A stretch of DNA of 64,000 nucleotides from Cryptolaemus montrouzieri. Lineage: Eukaryota > Arthropoda > Insecta > Coleoptera > Coccinellidae. The stretch lies in NCBI GenBank assembly GCA_013387265.2, contig JABFTP020000083.1, forward strand, positions 53,616,485-53,680,484, in the 5' to 3' direction. The notes beneath the pieces are model-generated. The model did no database searches. It had not been told where the DNA came from and saw only the letters and a program-made list of their open reading frames with translations. Positions within the stretch are counted from its first letter, which is position 1; each line of letters begins with the position of its first letter. The position numbers and the translations under genes are program-made. Below, in pieces: positions 1-13,300 of this stretch.

Positions 1-1599
1 TTTACGACTTTATCGGATGAATATTCAGCTGGCCCTGAATTTTACATGGTTCGGGGACGCAGATGAGCGTGCCTTTTGTTCTTCGCGAAACGGGCTTACA
101 TCTTTTATGAAATTGTCAGGTAGGCCTCCAATTTACTCCATTTTTTTTTCCGGAAACCTTTCACGTTTTACGGAGATAAACCAGATTGCTGCGTTATAGA
201 CGTGTCTATCTGTTGAAAACAATATTTTTATATTAAATTCGTACATTTTATATTTACAGGGCAGCTGTAGAAGGCCCAAACTGTCATTTAAACATTACGC
301 CTTCCTTCGATAATCACTTTTATCTCCGAATATAGAGACAAAAACAAAATTGTCGTACTTATATGTAGTCAATACTGAAACTACAGGAAGGTGAACTAAG
401 GAGTACCATGAAAATGCAGATCATAAATCCATTCCAATTTTCAATTCGAAAAACGAGACCATCGGAGGTGTATATTCATTTAACCTTGACCTACATAGTT
501 GACGAGAAGTAGTTTAAAATTTAAAGTCCCTGTCTCGGTAAGTCGAGTTGAACACACTCTAAACCCGTCGTCTGTTCGACGAAGATTTACATTCCACTGA
601 TTAATTCATGAAAAATATTTGTTTGCTAACAACTTTTTTATTTTACCGATGCAAATATGGGTGAATTAGGTATATGGGTTAAATACTCATACGCGGCTGC
701 GGCGGCACTTACGTATATTTGATAGCGTGAGATGAATTCAAGCATGCCCGTGAAAAAAAGAATGGTTACTATCTACAATTAACGATGTATAATAATAACA
801 GCTCAACGAGATAAAAATTTAATGTGGATGGAATGATAAAATTGATCTTAAACATACAGTTAATATGGTTTCAACAAGACGGTGCAATACACCATTTTGT
901 TTAAAGACAATTTGCTGGGAGTATTATTTTGTAAGATACACCACTAAGATCATTTGTTGTATCATCCTTAGTCGACTATCTCTTTATAATTATGTCAAAA
1001 CCAATTTTATGAGTATAATTCACAAACGCATCACTGATGAATGAGAGCTCAATAATGGCAGAATATTATCGAGAAATATAACGAAAGGAATCACTGTTAT
1101 ACAACATGTATTCATATATAAACGTTATAACTTATAATATGAAAAATAAATTCTCGAAATCAATGCAGATTATAGCTTTTATTTAATCTAAAAGAGATCT
1201 TACTTCTATTTACAATCTTTGTGCCATAGAAACAATAGCTCAACATTTTCCTGAAGAGGTAGGTACTCAATATTCTTAGCCGATTTAAATACCACAACCA
1301 ATTTATAATTACTTGTAACATGTTCAATTTAAAGTTATATTAACAACTTTCGATTCGTGTCTTCAATTTACTATAGATGAGGAAATAAAAATACTGCTTT
1401 TTTCGGAAGCAGCCTGTATAGTGCAACGTACCGTTGCAATTCGTTCAATCAATGTACTATTACTCGAGAGCAAATAAACACAAATAACACACTGATAAGA
1501 CAGATAACGTTCCATGTGACGGATTATTAGTGACAATATAGGTGTTGATAAGAGATAGAGAAGAACGAATACGGGCAAATAATCATGTAAACTAACTAA
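1..1599. other. AT-rich stretch without a recognisable gene
   Basis: No open frame here shows protein-like composition or a family motif. The frame from 17 to about 115 ends at a GT-containing site, but nothing confirms it as an exon. I see only AT-rich intergenic or intronic sequence. Confidence 0.4.
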
Positions 1600-2070
1600 C
1601 CTATATTTCCGGGAGTTCTTCGCATGTACGCCACCAGCGAATTATCGACAACGACGACGACAATGATGAAGAAGAAACGCACTCACTGCACGTAAACACC
1701 TCAATGTTTACTACGTTTTCAAGCGCGACTGTCAATGTGAATGTGCAAGGTAGGCGCCGATTCCGGGCCAGTGTCGACGACACTAAAATCGGCCAAGTAA
1801 TGATTGATAAATCGACGACAGACGACGACCTGAACGAAAACTATCCGAACGAACGGGCAAATGATCGGTTCCGATCCGGCGAAACGGGAGACGACGAGAC
1901 CTGCTGCTGTGTCAAATCAGGCCCGGGGTTCTAGGCCTGCTACGCGAATTCTCTCGACGCGCAAGCTCGACGGAAGACGAAAGAGCACGATTCGCCACGA
2001 CGGATCTCGTTTCGTCGTCGGGCTGTCGTAAGACGAAGCCGAGCTAAGCCGCTCCTACGCCGCTAGATCT
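1600..2070 (-). promoter_or_regulatory. GC/CpG-rich block, possible promoter and 5' exon of a minus-strand gene
   Basis: This ~470-bp block is far richer in G+C and CpG than its AT-rich surroundings, with many CGACGA-type repeats. Read on the minus strand, it ends at about 1604 with GAAATATAG followed by GTTAGT, an acceptable splice donor. No long coding frame is convincing on either strand. The simplest reading is a 5' untranslated exon and promoter of a gene that continues leftwards past the window edge. A plain CpG-rich enhancer would look the same. Confidence 0.3.
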
Positions 2071-4681
2071 CATACCGGGTGTTCGAGAAGGACGGTACAC
2101 TTTTTCAACATCCACGGAGTAAATTAAACTCTCTTGTCAACGCATAATCGTAAAATATATCACTTTACTTTCATATCGAAAGAAAGAGCGTTACAGAATG
2201 ATTAGTATTTTGCTGTTTCTCAACCGTATTATACAATTTTGGTCATATTCCACCACTATTGTCCTCAAGAAGGGAAATCGCTTCAATCTCATCTTCATGT
2301 ATTCAATAATTACGCAAATGGTTTTGTGCGAACCGTTGGGTTTTGGAAAACTTCCAGACTTAAGTCCGTTCCGATCTAGTTCTGTTGAGATCTAGGAAAA
2401 TATAAAAACATTTTACATTTTCTGAAATTATGAACTTGATATTAATAAATTGATGCTATATTGATCGATAATCTATCCTGCTTTCGATATACTCATTACT
2501 ATAGAAATTAGCAATGAAGATATTGAAGAAAATTCGGAAAATCTGATGTGAATACTGACTTAAACGTTACAGAAAGAGAAATCGACGATTCTAAGAATAT
2601 GTAATAAGAAAACAACTTATTCGATGAAAATCTTTTCAAAACAAAAAGGGACCAAACCGATTAGGAACGTTTCATTGAATTAACGAGTGGAATATGACTT
2701 ATTATTCACAAACAAAGCGGAAATACTTATGAAAATAATCATCGTCAAGAAATCAAATAATCGATGATATATTATGAAATTTTTAAAGCACTCGAAATTC
2801 GAAAGAAAAGGAATAAACTTCCTTAAAAAAGTTGCATAGGTAACTGAATTCCAAACGAAGATTATAACATAAAGAAACATCTCGATAAATTTGCAAGGCA
2901 TTATTTTTATGTTTGACGAGGTTATTGAAAAAGGTAGGACAAATATATTCACAAATCTTATCCGCTAAAATTTGTTGAACTAGTACACTATCTAGATCCA
3001 AAAATTTTTGGATCTCCAAAGATATGTTCAGCGTGTAGAAAAATATTTCATTTTTTTGCCGATAGTTCTGAAAAATTTATAATAAATACATATTCCATTA
3101 TGTAATCTTTGCATATTTATGTTTATAACTTCAGACATGATTAATTTCGAAAAAAATAACTACAGACCAGATTAATACGTATACAGGTTCAAAGATTAAA
3201 TTTAAAGTAAAATGTTTTCAAACTTTCGTTTAAGTTTCAACACTCCGAGTTTTTAATACAAAATGTACGTAAGTGAAAACTAATCAAAGATGTGATTGTT
3301 TTAACCAAAATTGTTAAATACCTTTTAATGAGAATCGGCTATAGTTCATTCACTACTAGTATTGCGACGTAAAAGTAAAAATGTATCGTTGCCTTTGCGT
3401 CATTTATGTTTGTGTATAATAGGATATAAAAATAAAATATGCAAATATTCAATTGCATATAATTCGGCGATATCTAATTATAACTAACTAATACATTTTC
3501 TATTTTCTCTCAATGAAATAAAATTTGAATTTTCTTTTCAATCAAACCGAATCCTGAATATGAGCGCAAGAACGGGTTTGTTCGCTCCAGTCACGAGAAC
3601 TTCCTTTCGAAATCCTTTTCACGTGAAAAAGCGCGCATAATCCCCTGTACTGTCCAATGGGGAGACATATGATATGAAAATAAACCTATATGGGTTTATC
3701 CCAGATTAGATCGTGTATACGACTCTGGATCGTCATATCTTGATACCCTCGTGAATATGTAATGAGCACATTCGTTCCGAAAATGCCACTGATCTTCCGA
3801 ATTTGAAATTTTCTATTTATGTGGAAAGGAATAGATTTTTACAAAAGGAATGTCTACCAAACATTGAATGATCTTTTCTATATCGAATATTAGAATATTA
3901 TTATGTTTTATTGAACATATCATTTCATTAATGATTAATCTGAACACAAAGTCAAGAAAATGCAATTTCAATGTCTTGAGTGTTGGTGACGTTGTGCTTT
4001 AGATATTCTAACAATTGAGAATTTAGAAAATTGTAAAATGATTCACCTTTGCGATTTAACTGTAAAATTAAAATATCACTTGATCCGATAATCGACTAAA
4101 TTGCCGCCGAATTATATTTCCACAAGTGGAGCGGCTTACCGGACACGGTACTCACACCCCCGAAGTTGAAAATAATTTGCGAATTCCCTGGATATCATTT
4201 AAATTCATGAATTTGTTCATCTTTTATGCATGACTCGATTCGGAGGGATTCCTAGGGCGGTACGGAATTTTGGTAAATGAAATATCCCGGTTATATCAAT
4301 TTGAGGCGGCATGACCGACGCTCTCACGTATCCCCCAGTCGAAAGACAACGATCGGTGGGGAGAAACGCGGGAATTGATATTCTCGTCGAATGATCTGTT
4401 CGTCCGTATCAAGTCCATCGGTCTAGAAGGAGATGAATCAATTACGTTAGTTGGAGTAGTTAATCAACATTTTAACTCGAATTTTTAGAGAATAATGAAT
4501 AATCTCTGGCTCATCCACCAATTTATTTCTATATCCATTGTTGGCCCTAATGCATCCTCAAATTCGGTTATCTAAATCAACTGAGATATTGATTTCCAGT
4601 AACTAAAATACGTGGTATGAACATCATACGAAATATGTATATGTCAAATTCAAAACTCATTGTGACCCAATTTTATGTATA
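2071..4681. other. Non-coding region, no gene seen
   Basis: The region is AT-rich, with short GC-richer patches near 3570-3760 and 4100-4440. No frame carries a recognised domain. Nothing further can be supported. Confidence 0.4.
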
Positions 4682-5053
4682 CAGGGTGTTACATAATAGT
4701 ATGTCACAACTTGAGGGGGTAAATCTACGTGCAATTTCGAGAAAAAATTTCATATAAACATTAGTCCGCAAAAGCTTCGTTACGGGGCTACAGGGTGTTG
4801 AAATTTCCGGAAAAGAGTTTTTTTTCTTCAAAACTCCACCAGTTTTTGAAAGATTCAGCCCAAATTAGGAATGCAAGCTATTTTTCACGGCCTCCATCAT
4901 TACACATCCTAAATTTTAACTAGAATCTACAAGGTGTTTTCTTTTCCGGAGCCATGTCTTCTTTTGTCCTTTCAAACTTTTTTGCAGTACGTCACTGATC
5001 AGCGTACAATCAATTTTCGTCATCTTCGTTCATTTTAGAAACTTTTTTGACAC
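4682..5053 (+). repeat. Left terminal inverted repeat of the mariner-type element
   Basis: It matches the reverse complement of 6467-6839. The outer 30 bp and the inner segment around 4975-5053 are the best conserved parts. Point differences between the arms suggest the copy is old. Confidence 0.8.
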
Positions 5054-5235
5054 AATTATTAAACGATTGTATGCATTCACTGAATTGGAAGCACTCCTAA
5101 TTAAAAAAATGGCTTTGATTTTTTCATTTATTTATTTATTTTGACAGTTGCTAAAGTTGAACCAGCGTCTGCTCGAATTGTTTATTAAATTAACGATTAG
5201 TTTTAAGACTTTTGAAGTTATTGCTGTAAGAAAAA

Positions 5236-6264
5236 ATGGCTAATTTTACTAACGCCGAATTGGCTGATATCCATCACATGTACTGACATGACATGGCTGA
5301 CGGAAACACAACAGAATCTAGACGATTATATCAGATGTGCCAGACAGGCGAATATTTTTAAATATCCTCAGAAGGTTGAGGGAAACTGGTACTTTTACTG
5401 CAAATTATCATTTGAAAGGTGCAACTCAAACTATGTGAACTCCAGAAATTGAGGAAGCAGTTTTGAATTGTATTGATTTGAATCCTCATGTAAGTACAAG
5501 AAAAATCGGAAATCATTTGAATATTTCACATGTTTTAGTTTGAAAAATTCTCCACGACTTTTGATTGTACTCGTTTCATGTTCAACGCGTCCAAACTCTA
5601 CTTCCTCGAGATTTTTGAATTTCTGAAGATGGTTCTTAGATGAAATTAGAGAAAATGCTCATTTTGATAGTGAAATAATGTTCACAGACGGAGTTAACTT
5701 TTCGAGAACTGCTATAACAAATGTTCACAATAATCATTATTGGAGAATCTCATCATCAAGAACAATTCTCACTAAATGTCTTGGTTGGAATAATTGGAAA
5801 TTATTTGATTGGGCAATTTTTTTTTGCCTAAAAGACTAAACGGTCCCGCTTATCGGCAATTTCTTGAGGAGAGGTTACTTTTATTGCTCGAGGATGTGCT
5901 ACTTTTGGTTAGAAACATAATGTGATTCATGCATGACGGGGCACCAGCACATTTCAGTGGAGAAGCTAGGGAATTTAAAAAAAATACATTCAACAACCGA
6001 TGGATAGGTCGGGGTGGGCCAGAACCATGGCCTCCTAAGTCCCCAGACTTAAATAGTTTAGACTTTTTCTTATAGAAATATCTCAAAAATTAAGTTTATA
6101 CCATTCCAGTGAACACTGTAGAAGAATTGAGAGATCGAATAATAACCTCTTGTGACGCGATAAGAAATACCCAAGAAATATTTCAAAGAGTACGTGATAT
6201 TATACGAAGAAGGACAGAGGCCTGTATTCTTGCAGCTGGAGGACACTTCCAGCAATTTATTTAG
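5236..6264 (+). pseudogene. Broken mariner-family transposase
   Basis: The frame opens with ATG at 5236 (MANFTNAELADIHHMY, then a stop). It resembles the helix-turn-helix start of insect mariner-like transposases. Later pieces in shifting frames show the family order: a YSFHVQRVQTLLPRDF-like segment near 5560-5620, FTDGVNFSR near 5690 around the first catalytic Asp, then the region that in relatives reads HDGAPPH and GRWIGRGGP (near 5930-6015), and a family-like C terminus ending at 6262-6264. Several stop codons and frame changes separate these pieces, so no functional enzyme is encoded. It lies wholly inside the 4682-6839 element. Confidence 0.8.
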
Positions 6265-6466
6265 ATTTTAATTGTTCTTTTTTTCTGACATAGAATATGT
6301 ATAAGTTGAGTCCCAGAAGACGAGCTATCAAAATAAAGGCAAATTTCGGGCATTCCTATCAAATATTTCTATTATTTTTTTTATTTTGCGAATAAAATAC
6401 AATTCAAATAATTGAAATTCAATAATTTTTCACTCGAAGACGGTAGGAGATAGGAAAAAATTACAA

Positions 6467-6839
6467 GTGTCAAAAAAGTTTCTAAATTGAACGAATATGA
6501 CGAAAATTGATTGTACGCTGATCAGTGACGTACTGCAAAAAAGTTTGAAAGGGCAATAGGAGACATGGCCTTGGAAAAGAAAATACCTTGTAGATTCTAG
6601 TTAAAATTTAGGACATGTAATGATGGAGGCTGTAAAAAATAGCTTGCATTTCAAATTTGGGCTGAATATCTCAAAAACTGCAAGAGTTTCGAAGAAAAAA
6701 ACAATTTTTTCCGGAAACTTCAACATCCTGTAGCTCCGTAACGAAACTTTTGGGGATCTATGTTTATATGAATTTTTTTCTTAAAATTACACGTAGATTT
6801 ACCCCTCCGAGTTGTAACATACTATCATGTAACACCCTG
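6467..6839 (-). repeat. Right terminal inverted repeat of the mariner-type element
   Basis: Inverted partner of 4682-5053. It ends with AACACCCTG next to a TA target duplication. Internal landmarks shared with the left arm include the stretch around GATCAGTGACGTACTGCAAA. Confidence 0.8.
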
Positions 6840-6984
6840 TATATGATATAACACGAGAAATCTTTTTTCTGTTTACTTTAAGTATATTTGAAAAATATCG
6901 AAACAACGTGTTATCATCTGTTGTATCTTGTTTCGACTCCGCGAATCCGTTCAGAAAAAATGTAAATGTCATTTGCCGGCATAA

Positions 6985-7300
6985 AAAACGTGTTACCAGC
7001 GTCGAACGAAGCTGCACCGAGAGGAGCAAAATCCAGGAATGGAGGGAATATTGATCCGGGACGCCCGGAGTTGGCTCGAGTTCCGGACCATCGTGTTCCG
7101 AAGGCTCGAATTATCTCTCCGGACTACGCTCGATGAGTGCCTATTGAAAGATGGCTTGATAATGTCCGCGGATGCTGTGCTTCTCGTCTTTTTCTCGCCG
7201 ATGTTGCTGCCCCCGGTTCTACATTTTTTGCTGTTCCCGTAATCCAGATCGACTAGTTACGGGAGAAGGGAAAGGTTTTCCAGGTCTTGGTCGTTTCGAT
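6985..7300. other. GC-rich block of unknown role
   Basis: GC-rich and CpG-containing, immediately to the right of the mariner element. The + frame from 7039 encodes about 67 residues starting MEGILIRDARSW, with a hydrophobic end. It matches no family I recognise. It may be a promoter, a 5' exon or a chance frame in GC-rich DNA. Confidence 0.25.
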
Positions 7301-7646
7301 GTTGATATTGTGGCTCTTCTTAACTTTCAGTATATTTGTACAAAGGCAGAAAAAGTTCGCCTTTGACACGGTAATCTTTTTTTTTGCGACGCGATTTGTC
7401 TATTTTGACTTTCTTTAACGTTAACTTTGATTTTTAATTAACTGATACATCTCCATATTTTCAATTTTATAATACACTGAAGTTAAATGATCTCAGCATT
7501 TGTTATATCCTCAACTTTTGATGCCTAAACGGTACGTCAAAGTAAATGAATTTATGTTTTTATGAAAAGTGTCGGTTCAACATGTGTTCTCATACCTGGG
7601 ATGTTGTTCTCAAATATTCGTTGCTCTTGGTGAACAGTGTACAAAG

Positions 7647-7732
7647 ATAATAAAAAACAAGTACTGTGTTTTAAGCAATTTTACTTAATATTAAGTAAAA
7701 TTCCTTAAAACACAGTACTTGTTTTTTATTAT
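7647..7732. repeat. 86-bp near-perfect palindrome
   Basis: The two 43-base arms are reverse complements around a centre at 7689/7690, with one mismatch (7676 against 7703) and no spacer. The outer arm reads ATAATAAAAAACAAGTACTG. In DNA it could extrude as a cruciform. If transcribed it would fold into a perfect hairpin. No target-site duplication or transposase accompanies it. Confidence 0.85.
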
Positions 7733-8761
7733 TGATAATGGAATTTTATCAAGTAAAAGCCTCCCAAATTCAAGTATCCAAAGAAGTTAGTGATTTTTAT
7801 CGATCTTGTTGCATTGTTCTCCAACGCTCTATTCCTTCGTTTCGACAGAATTTCTTTATCTTTTTACAAATACTGCTGAGAACTGACTGACTGAGAAATC
7901 CACATTTTAAGATAAATATACGCAAAACGTTCCCATCTAGTAACGTTGCAGCAGTCAACTACGCCAACCTCATCGTATGGAAATAATTATATTTGGTGGA
8001 GTTCACTCGTTTTTCATACAACTTACAAGTTTTTTTTAACGTATTCTTGAGAGCGACAAGAAAGCAATAACTCGACAAAAAAATATACTTCGTTCCTCCC
8101 TTTTATATTTTTGCTTTGCAAATGTTTGCCTGAATTACATATCGACTAATTCACTGCAAATGATTGAAATACATCAGATGGAATTTTATTCTGAAAAGCT
8201 CAAAAATGAGTAATTCTATCTGATTGAAATATTGATGTAATTTAACAATTCAATTTAAAATGAAAGTCTGTTTTTTCTTCCCAATATAATATTTTTGGAT
8301 AAAATAATTCAACGATTCTGGAACAATTAATTTAATAACGAATGAGTTTGGCTGAAAAACACTATATCCCATATATATTACTGTTATTTAGTAAAGTGAT
8401 TTCAAAAATAAACATTTTTGATATCCATTACAAATAACGAAATGTATATTGAAACCCGTTCTGTTTATAATGATTTTCTTCTAGCTATATGATGAAAAAA
8501 TAGGGAGTTTTGATTGCAACCGTATAGCAAAGAATTCGAAAACAGCATCTTGCGAGCCCTGCAATATTCGAATTCGTTACGACCCTGCTTATAAAGGAAT
8601 TGAAAATAACCTATATGTGCAAATGAGCTGCAACAGGTTGATACGACCGTTCAATGAGGTTATGCAATTCCCAAAAGATAAGGATTTATAGATAAAGAGT
8701 CAGTTTTGAAAGTAATTTCGACATTTACATGTTGTAAGAAAGAGAAAAGGACTTAGCCAAC
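7733..8761. other. AT-rich non-coding region
   Basis: No frame with protein-like content and no recognisable repeat. It separates the palindrome from the candidate minus-strand exon at 8762-8932. Confidence 0.4.
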
Positions 8762-8932
8762 CTTTTCTGATGAGGGCGAATTTTCATCGAAAATCTGCGG
8801 CACTGAAACCCAACTCCTGGCGTCGCTTCCACAGGCACACGTGACGAAGGGTATCATGGCCCAGACGACAATCAAGATTACTCGCCAAAAAACATGGAAC
8901 AGCCAAAACAAAATGCACCGTACAACGATCTG
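8762..8932 (-). CDS. Candidate coding exon with a hydrophobic segment, gene unknown
   Basis: On the minus strand a 171-nt open stretch (57 codons) begins after a TTAG acceptor and ends at AAG followed by GTTGGC, a possible donor. It encodes a strongly hydrophobic run (LFWLFHVFWRVILIVVWAM) followed by a Cys-containing polar part (VTCACGSDARSWVS). This resembles a signal or anchor segment leading into an extracellular domain. The exon is a multiple of three and its base composition is richer than its surroundings. No in-frame Met lies upstream of the hydrophobic run, so the start would be in another exon. I do not recognise the protein, and a chance open stretch cannot be excluded. Confidence 0.25.
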
Positions 8933-8984
8933 CTAATCGCAGAAATCAAACGATAAACAAACATCAGAGCTACGACCAAATTAG

Positions 8985-9180
8985 TAAAGCGACTTTTCCG
9001 CGAGAGGACGCCGCGCCGCGGCGGTTGAAGAGGCCGATGAACGGTAGACTACGGTCCCCACTACCGGCGTAACAGTTTTTCCTGAATCGATATTTACGAA
9101 CGAACTAGTTTTTCCTGCATTCCGACACTTATTTGAATAAGCGGGTCGGAAAATCTGATGCATTTTCGAGAGTAGATCGC
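8985..9180 (-). promoter_or_regulatory. CpG-rich block, possible promoter for the minus-strand candidate
   Basis: A short CpG-dense block (around CGCCGCGCCGCGGCGG) in AT-rich DNA, just upstream, in minus-strand terms, of the candidate exon at 8762-8932. A 60-residue minus-strand frame crosses it but looks like low-information sequence. A promoter or 5' untranslated exon is the likeliest reading. Confidence 0.25.
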
Positions 9181-10352
9181 GTGTGGAAATTCGCTTGATC
9201 GGCGAGAATCGAGGAGTGGCTGGTTGGAAATCACTCGATATGTATTTTCCTGCTCAAGAACGATGACTACGTGAAATATTAAAAACTGAAATATTTATCC
9301 AACTATTTTTTACAGATTTCGTATGTTAGGCATTATTGAATTATATTTATACCACTAAGATACTTATTTGTGTCGACGTGAACTAAAATGTATGGATAAT
9401 GTTGAAACTGTGCAGTGCGTAGACCTATAAAAAATTAGAGAAAAAAATTCAGATTCAATGGACCAAAAAGACTCAATGATTGACTTTCAAGTTGGTTTTG
9501 AATATAAAAGTTGCTCCATGAATAATTGTTTTAATGTCAACTTACAATCGCTACAAAATGTACGAATTAAATATTAGAAAAAGTTTTCATGATTTTGTAG
9601 AAAGGAATGTAGAACAAATTTTACTTGCAATACTGGTCCAGAAATTGTTATGTTATTTTAGGTTGGAAATAAAACGAATTAGAATAATAAGTCAAAATAA
9701 TAAATTTTACTGCGACTGATATGGAGATTAATGAAAAATTCGGCTTTTAAACAACAAGAGAAAATTGTCCAGAGAATAATAAATAAATTGAAATGCGCGA
9801 TTTAAGCTGCAGAGACACGAATAAAAGATGAACAAAATATTTGAATCATAGCTTAGTGTCATGCCAATATACAACTCATAGGTTATTAGAGATTAGATGG
9901 AAAGTACCAGAGAATTTTTCATTATAGATAGGTATTGTTATATGAAAATTTACTTGAAAAAATAAGTTAGAATAACATTTTCGAATATTTGTTCATGAAC
10001 CTGAAGTTTTGATACAAAGATCAATCGTACAAGAACATTTTGTTATATGAAAATATCAAAACTTAATTATAATTGAATACTAATAGTAGAAGTTTTTTAT
10101 TCGCGTGAAGAAACAGTCAGAGGGACGGTTCGCTTGAAGATTCTTATCTCCGAGTTCAAAGTAACCAAGTAAACAATTAATTAAGCAATAATTAGTGGTG
10201 ACACTATTGTAGATGGTTTCGGAATATGACATTGACCACTTATCTGCTATCGATTGGTCTTTTGGTTGTTCTGCATATATTATAATATACTGGTTGCCAA
10301 ATACTTAATGGCTCATTCTAACTGGAACTCAGTACTCTGCATTCTCTTCAAC

Positions 10353-13300
10353 ATGAAACAAGTGAGAACATTTGCTACGTCTTTTTCCATCGTTTTTCAA
10401 CTTGTCATTGTTGTAGGTGCTCAAGATTTATTTCACGATAGAAATTATCGTGCTTTTTCCGTGGTAAGTTTACTAATTATTTGATACACCATGTTGATTA
10501 TATCATTTAATTTCCCTATAGTATAAAATGAGAAGCTTTCTACTTTCTATACAAAGAATGTGTGATTTTTTAAGATAGTTTCCAAAACAATTGGATCTCT
10601 ATGAAACCAATCCCGTCATTTTAATAAAAAAATAATGTTTGGAATGTCTACCTTAGAGCGGGCGAGATCAACCGTATGATTTCTGAGTGATCGACAACAT
10701 GAAATGCTTTCTTCCCGACACTGCAATAAATGCAACGAATATTGAAAGTCATCCGGCATGCACCTGTTTATTATTGTATGTATGTACTGAATTAAAAGAA
10801 TCAAATAAATATTCTGTTTTAACAAGTCTTTACGTGATGTAAACTGATGTATATTTGTTTCCAATCTAATGAAACAATTCCATTAAAATTTTTACTATAT
10901 TCACAATCTTAACGCGTTTCGTCACACTGTGCATTCATTAAGTAAATAACATTCAAAAGGAAAATGATAAGAATAGTAATAGCAGAAGTAAAAATTATGC
11001 CTGTACGAAAAAAATCGATGAAAAAAATAACGAAATTAGTTTATCATGGAGAAAGATCTGAACAACCATTTTTTGAACGATCAAATTCCAAGCTATCAAA
11101 ACTAGATATTTTCGCCTCGGGCGCTTGTAACCGCCCCTCATCCTCGATTCATACTTCTACTTGTTGGATTTTATTAAGGCGTCATCTATCGAAGTTCATA
11201 GTTCAATCAGATGACCTCGAACAGTTACAAGATCTTCCGCAAAAGAATTTATGGCTCGTTGTCTCCTTTTCATAAAATCCCATAATGTGCTCAATCGAAT
11301 TCAGATCAGAACCACCTCATAACATCGATTCAATCTTCATCGCGATAATTTCTCACCAATACAGCACTATGCATTATCGTGCATGAAAAGTAAATCTCGT
11401 TCGATCAGAGGAACAAATGGCACTACATTTGCGCCTAAAATGTCGTTCATGTACTGATAACTTGTGAGAAAGCCGTGATTGAACACGTGAAAATCCGTAC
11501 ATACATTTAAAGATACGTCATCAGAAATCCATCGCCGAAATGATCGGTTTCAGCAATGTAGCTCCATGCAAAGAGCCAATCGATCGTGCACACGTCTTAA
11601 AACTCTGAAAAATAAATTCTACAAACCAACGTTCCTATAAGGGTTAAAATTATGAAAAATGGCTAAATATAATAAAAGGAAGAAAAAAACAGACATCATC
11701 TCTATTGCCATTAAGTCAAATCGTATTCTAATAGCATATTATACCTATAAGGTATTCTCATCCACATTTTTTTAAATTAATATATTCATTTGATTAATGA
11801 TTCACTGGTTCACTGGCAGCCTGTATATCGACACATCATCAACTCATCAAATTCATCGGCCAACCGACATAATTCGTTCAATAACAGAGTCGATTGTACA
11901 ATACGCGATTCTTCTTCCTTTGCGTAACAACCTCTCCATTTGAAGGAATTCTTCTTGACCTGATCGACGTTCGCACTTTAGAATGTTGATAATGCGAAAT
12001 ATACAAGTTTCCATACTTCAATTAACCTTAAGAATTGAATTGCTGTCGTCGTTGAATGTGTACGTCAATTTGAGTCAGTTTGCGGTTGAAAGAATCTCCT
12101 GTTCCATGACTTATCAAATAGCGACTGATTTAAAGTGAGGCTTTATTGCTATATACGTAAACGCAATCGCAAACAGATTTAATATGTGCTATGAAAATAT
12201 ATGTAAATAGTTTTCCTAACGTTTTTTTTTTGTTACGATTGAAACATGAGCCGCTTTTCAAGCCTACTTTGCACCGAGATCTAAGACCAATAAATAGATG
12301 CTAAGTCTTGATTGTATGACAGATAATATATCAAATCTTAACCAAGATGAGTAGTGTTGTTTGGAATAATGATTCACGTGAAGACACTAAAATTCTGCCT
12401 CCGTTTGTGTAATGATGAATTTATTTTCCCAACAGCAGATGATTTGCTTCGAAATGTTATTTTCTTAATTTTCCTTGAATTTTGGTTGTACTTAGTTCAA
12501 TTAGTCAGGGCTACACCTCCGTCTATTGTTATCCCCTTCTTCGAACTCTTAAAGTTTCAAAATGATTTTTTCATCAAGGTTTTTGACGCATCATTTTTCA
12601 TTTCGATATTTCCTTTTATTATCAGGTAACCTTTGTGGCCAAATGTGGCTACCCCATCGAGGTACACGCAAACATCAAGACCGAGGATGGATATCTACTG
12701 GATATGCACAGAATTCCCTCAGGAAGAGACTCGAACTCCTCCGCCGAAGAACGACCGGCCGTTCTTATTATGCACGGTCTACTGGGATCCGGTGAAAACT
12801 GGGTAGTGATGGGTCAAGATAAATCCCTGGCATTTCTCTTGGCCGATCAGGGTTACGACGTGTGGCTGGGAAACGCAAGGGGTACCAAGCATTCCCGAAA
12901 ACACGCCACTTTAAATCCGGACGTCGACGGAAGTTACTGGCAGTTTAGGTTAGAGAATCAATTAATGATTTTTATTCACATCTAAAACGGAGCCATCAGA
13001 ACTTTTTTGCTTAATTCCTTACAACAGAACTATCATCGTTTTGTTTTGTTGTAGTTTTCACGAAATTGGAGTTTACGATTTGCCAGCAAAAATTGATTAT
13101 ATCTTGAAGACGACAAAGCAGAAACGTATTTATTACATCGGACACTCGCAAGGTACAACAAGTTTCTTCGTTATGTGCGCTGAAAAGCCCAAATATAACA
13201 ATCACATAAAATTGATGATGGCCTTGGCACCGGTGGCGTATTGCTCGAATATTCCCCATGCAGGAGCTAGAATGCTATCTCTTTTCGAAAGAGGAGCCGA

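Larger units (their letters stand above)
4682..6839 (+). mobile_element. Full-length but decayed mariner-type DNA transposon with long inverted repeats
   Basis: The element starts CAGGGTGTTAC and ends with the reverse complement, GTAACACCCTG. A TA dinucleotide flanks each end (4680-4681 and 6840-6841), which is the Tc1/mariner target duplication. The inverted repeats are unusually long, about 372 bp (4682-5053 and 6467-6839), with scattered mismatches. Between them is a broken transposase frame on the + strand. The ends, TA duplication and transposase remnants together identify an IS630-Tc1-mariner element. Its mutations imply it is inactive. Shorter elements with the same ends lie in a fry intron at 40658-41266 and about 41570-41773. 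Confidence 0.85.
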
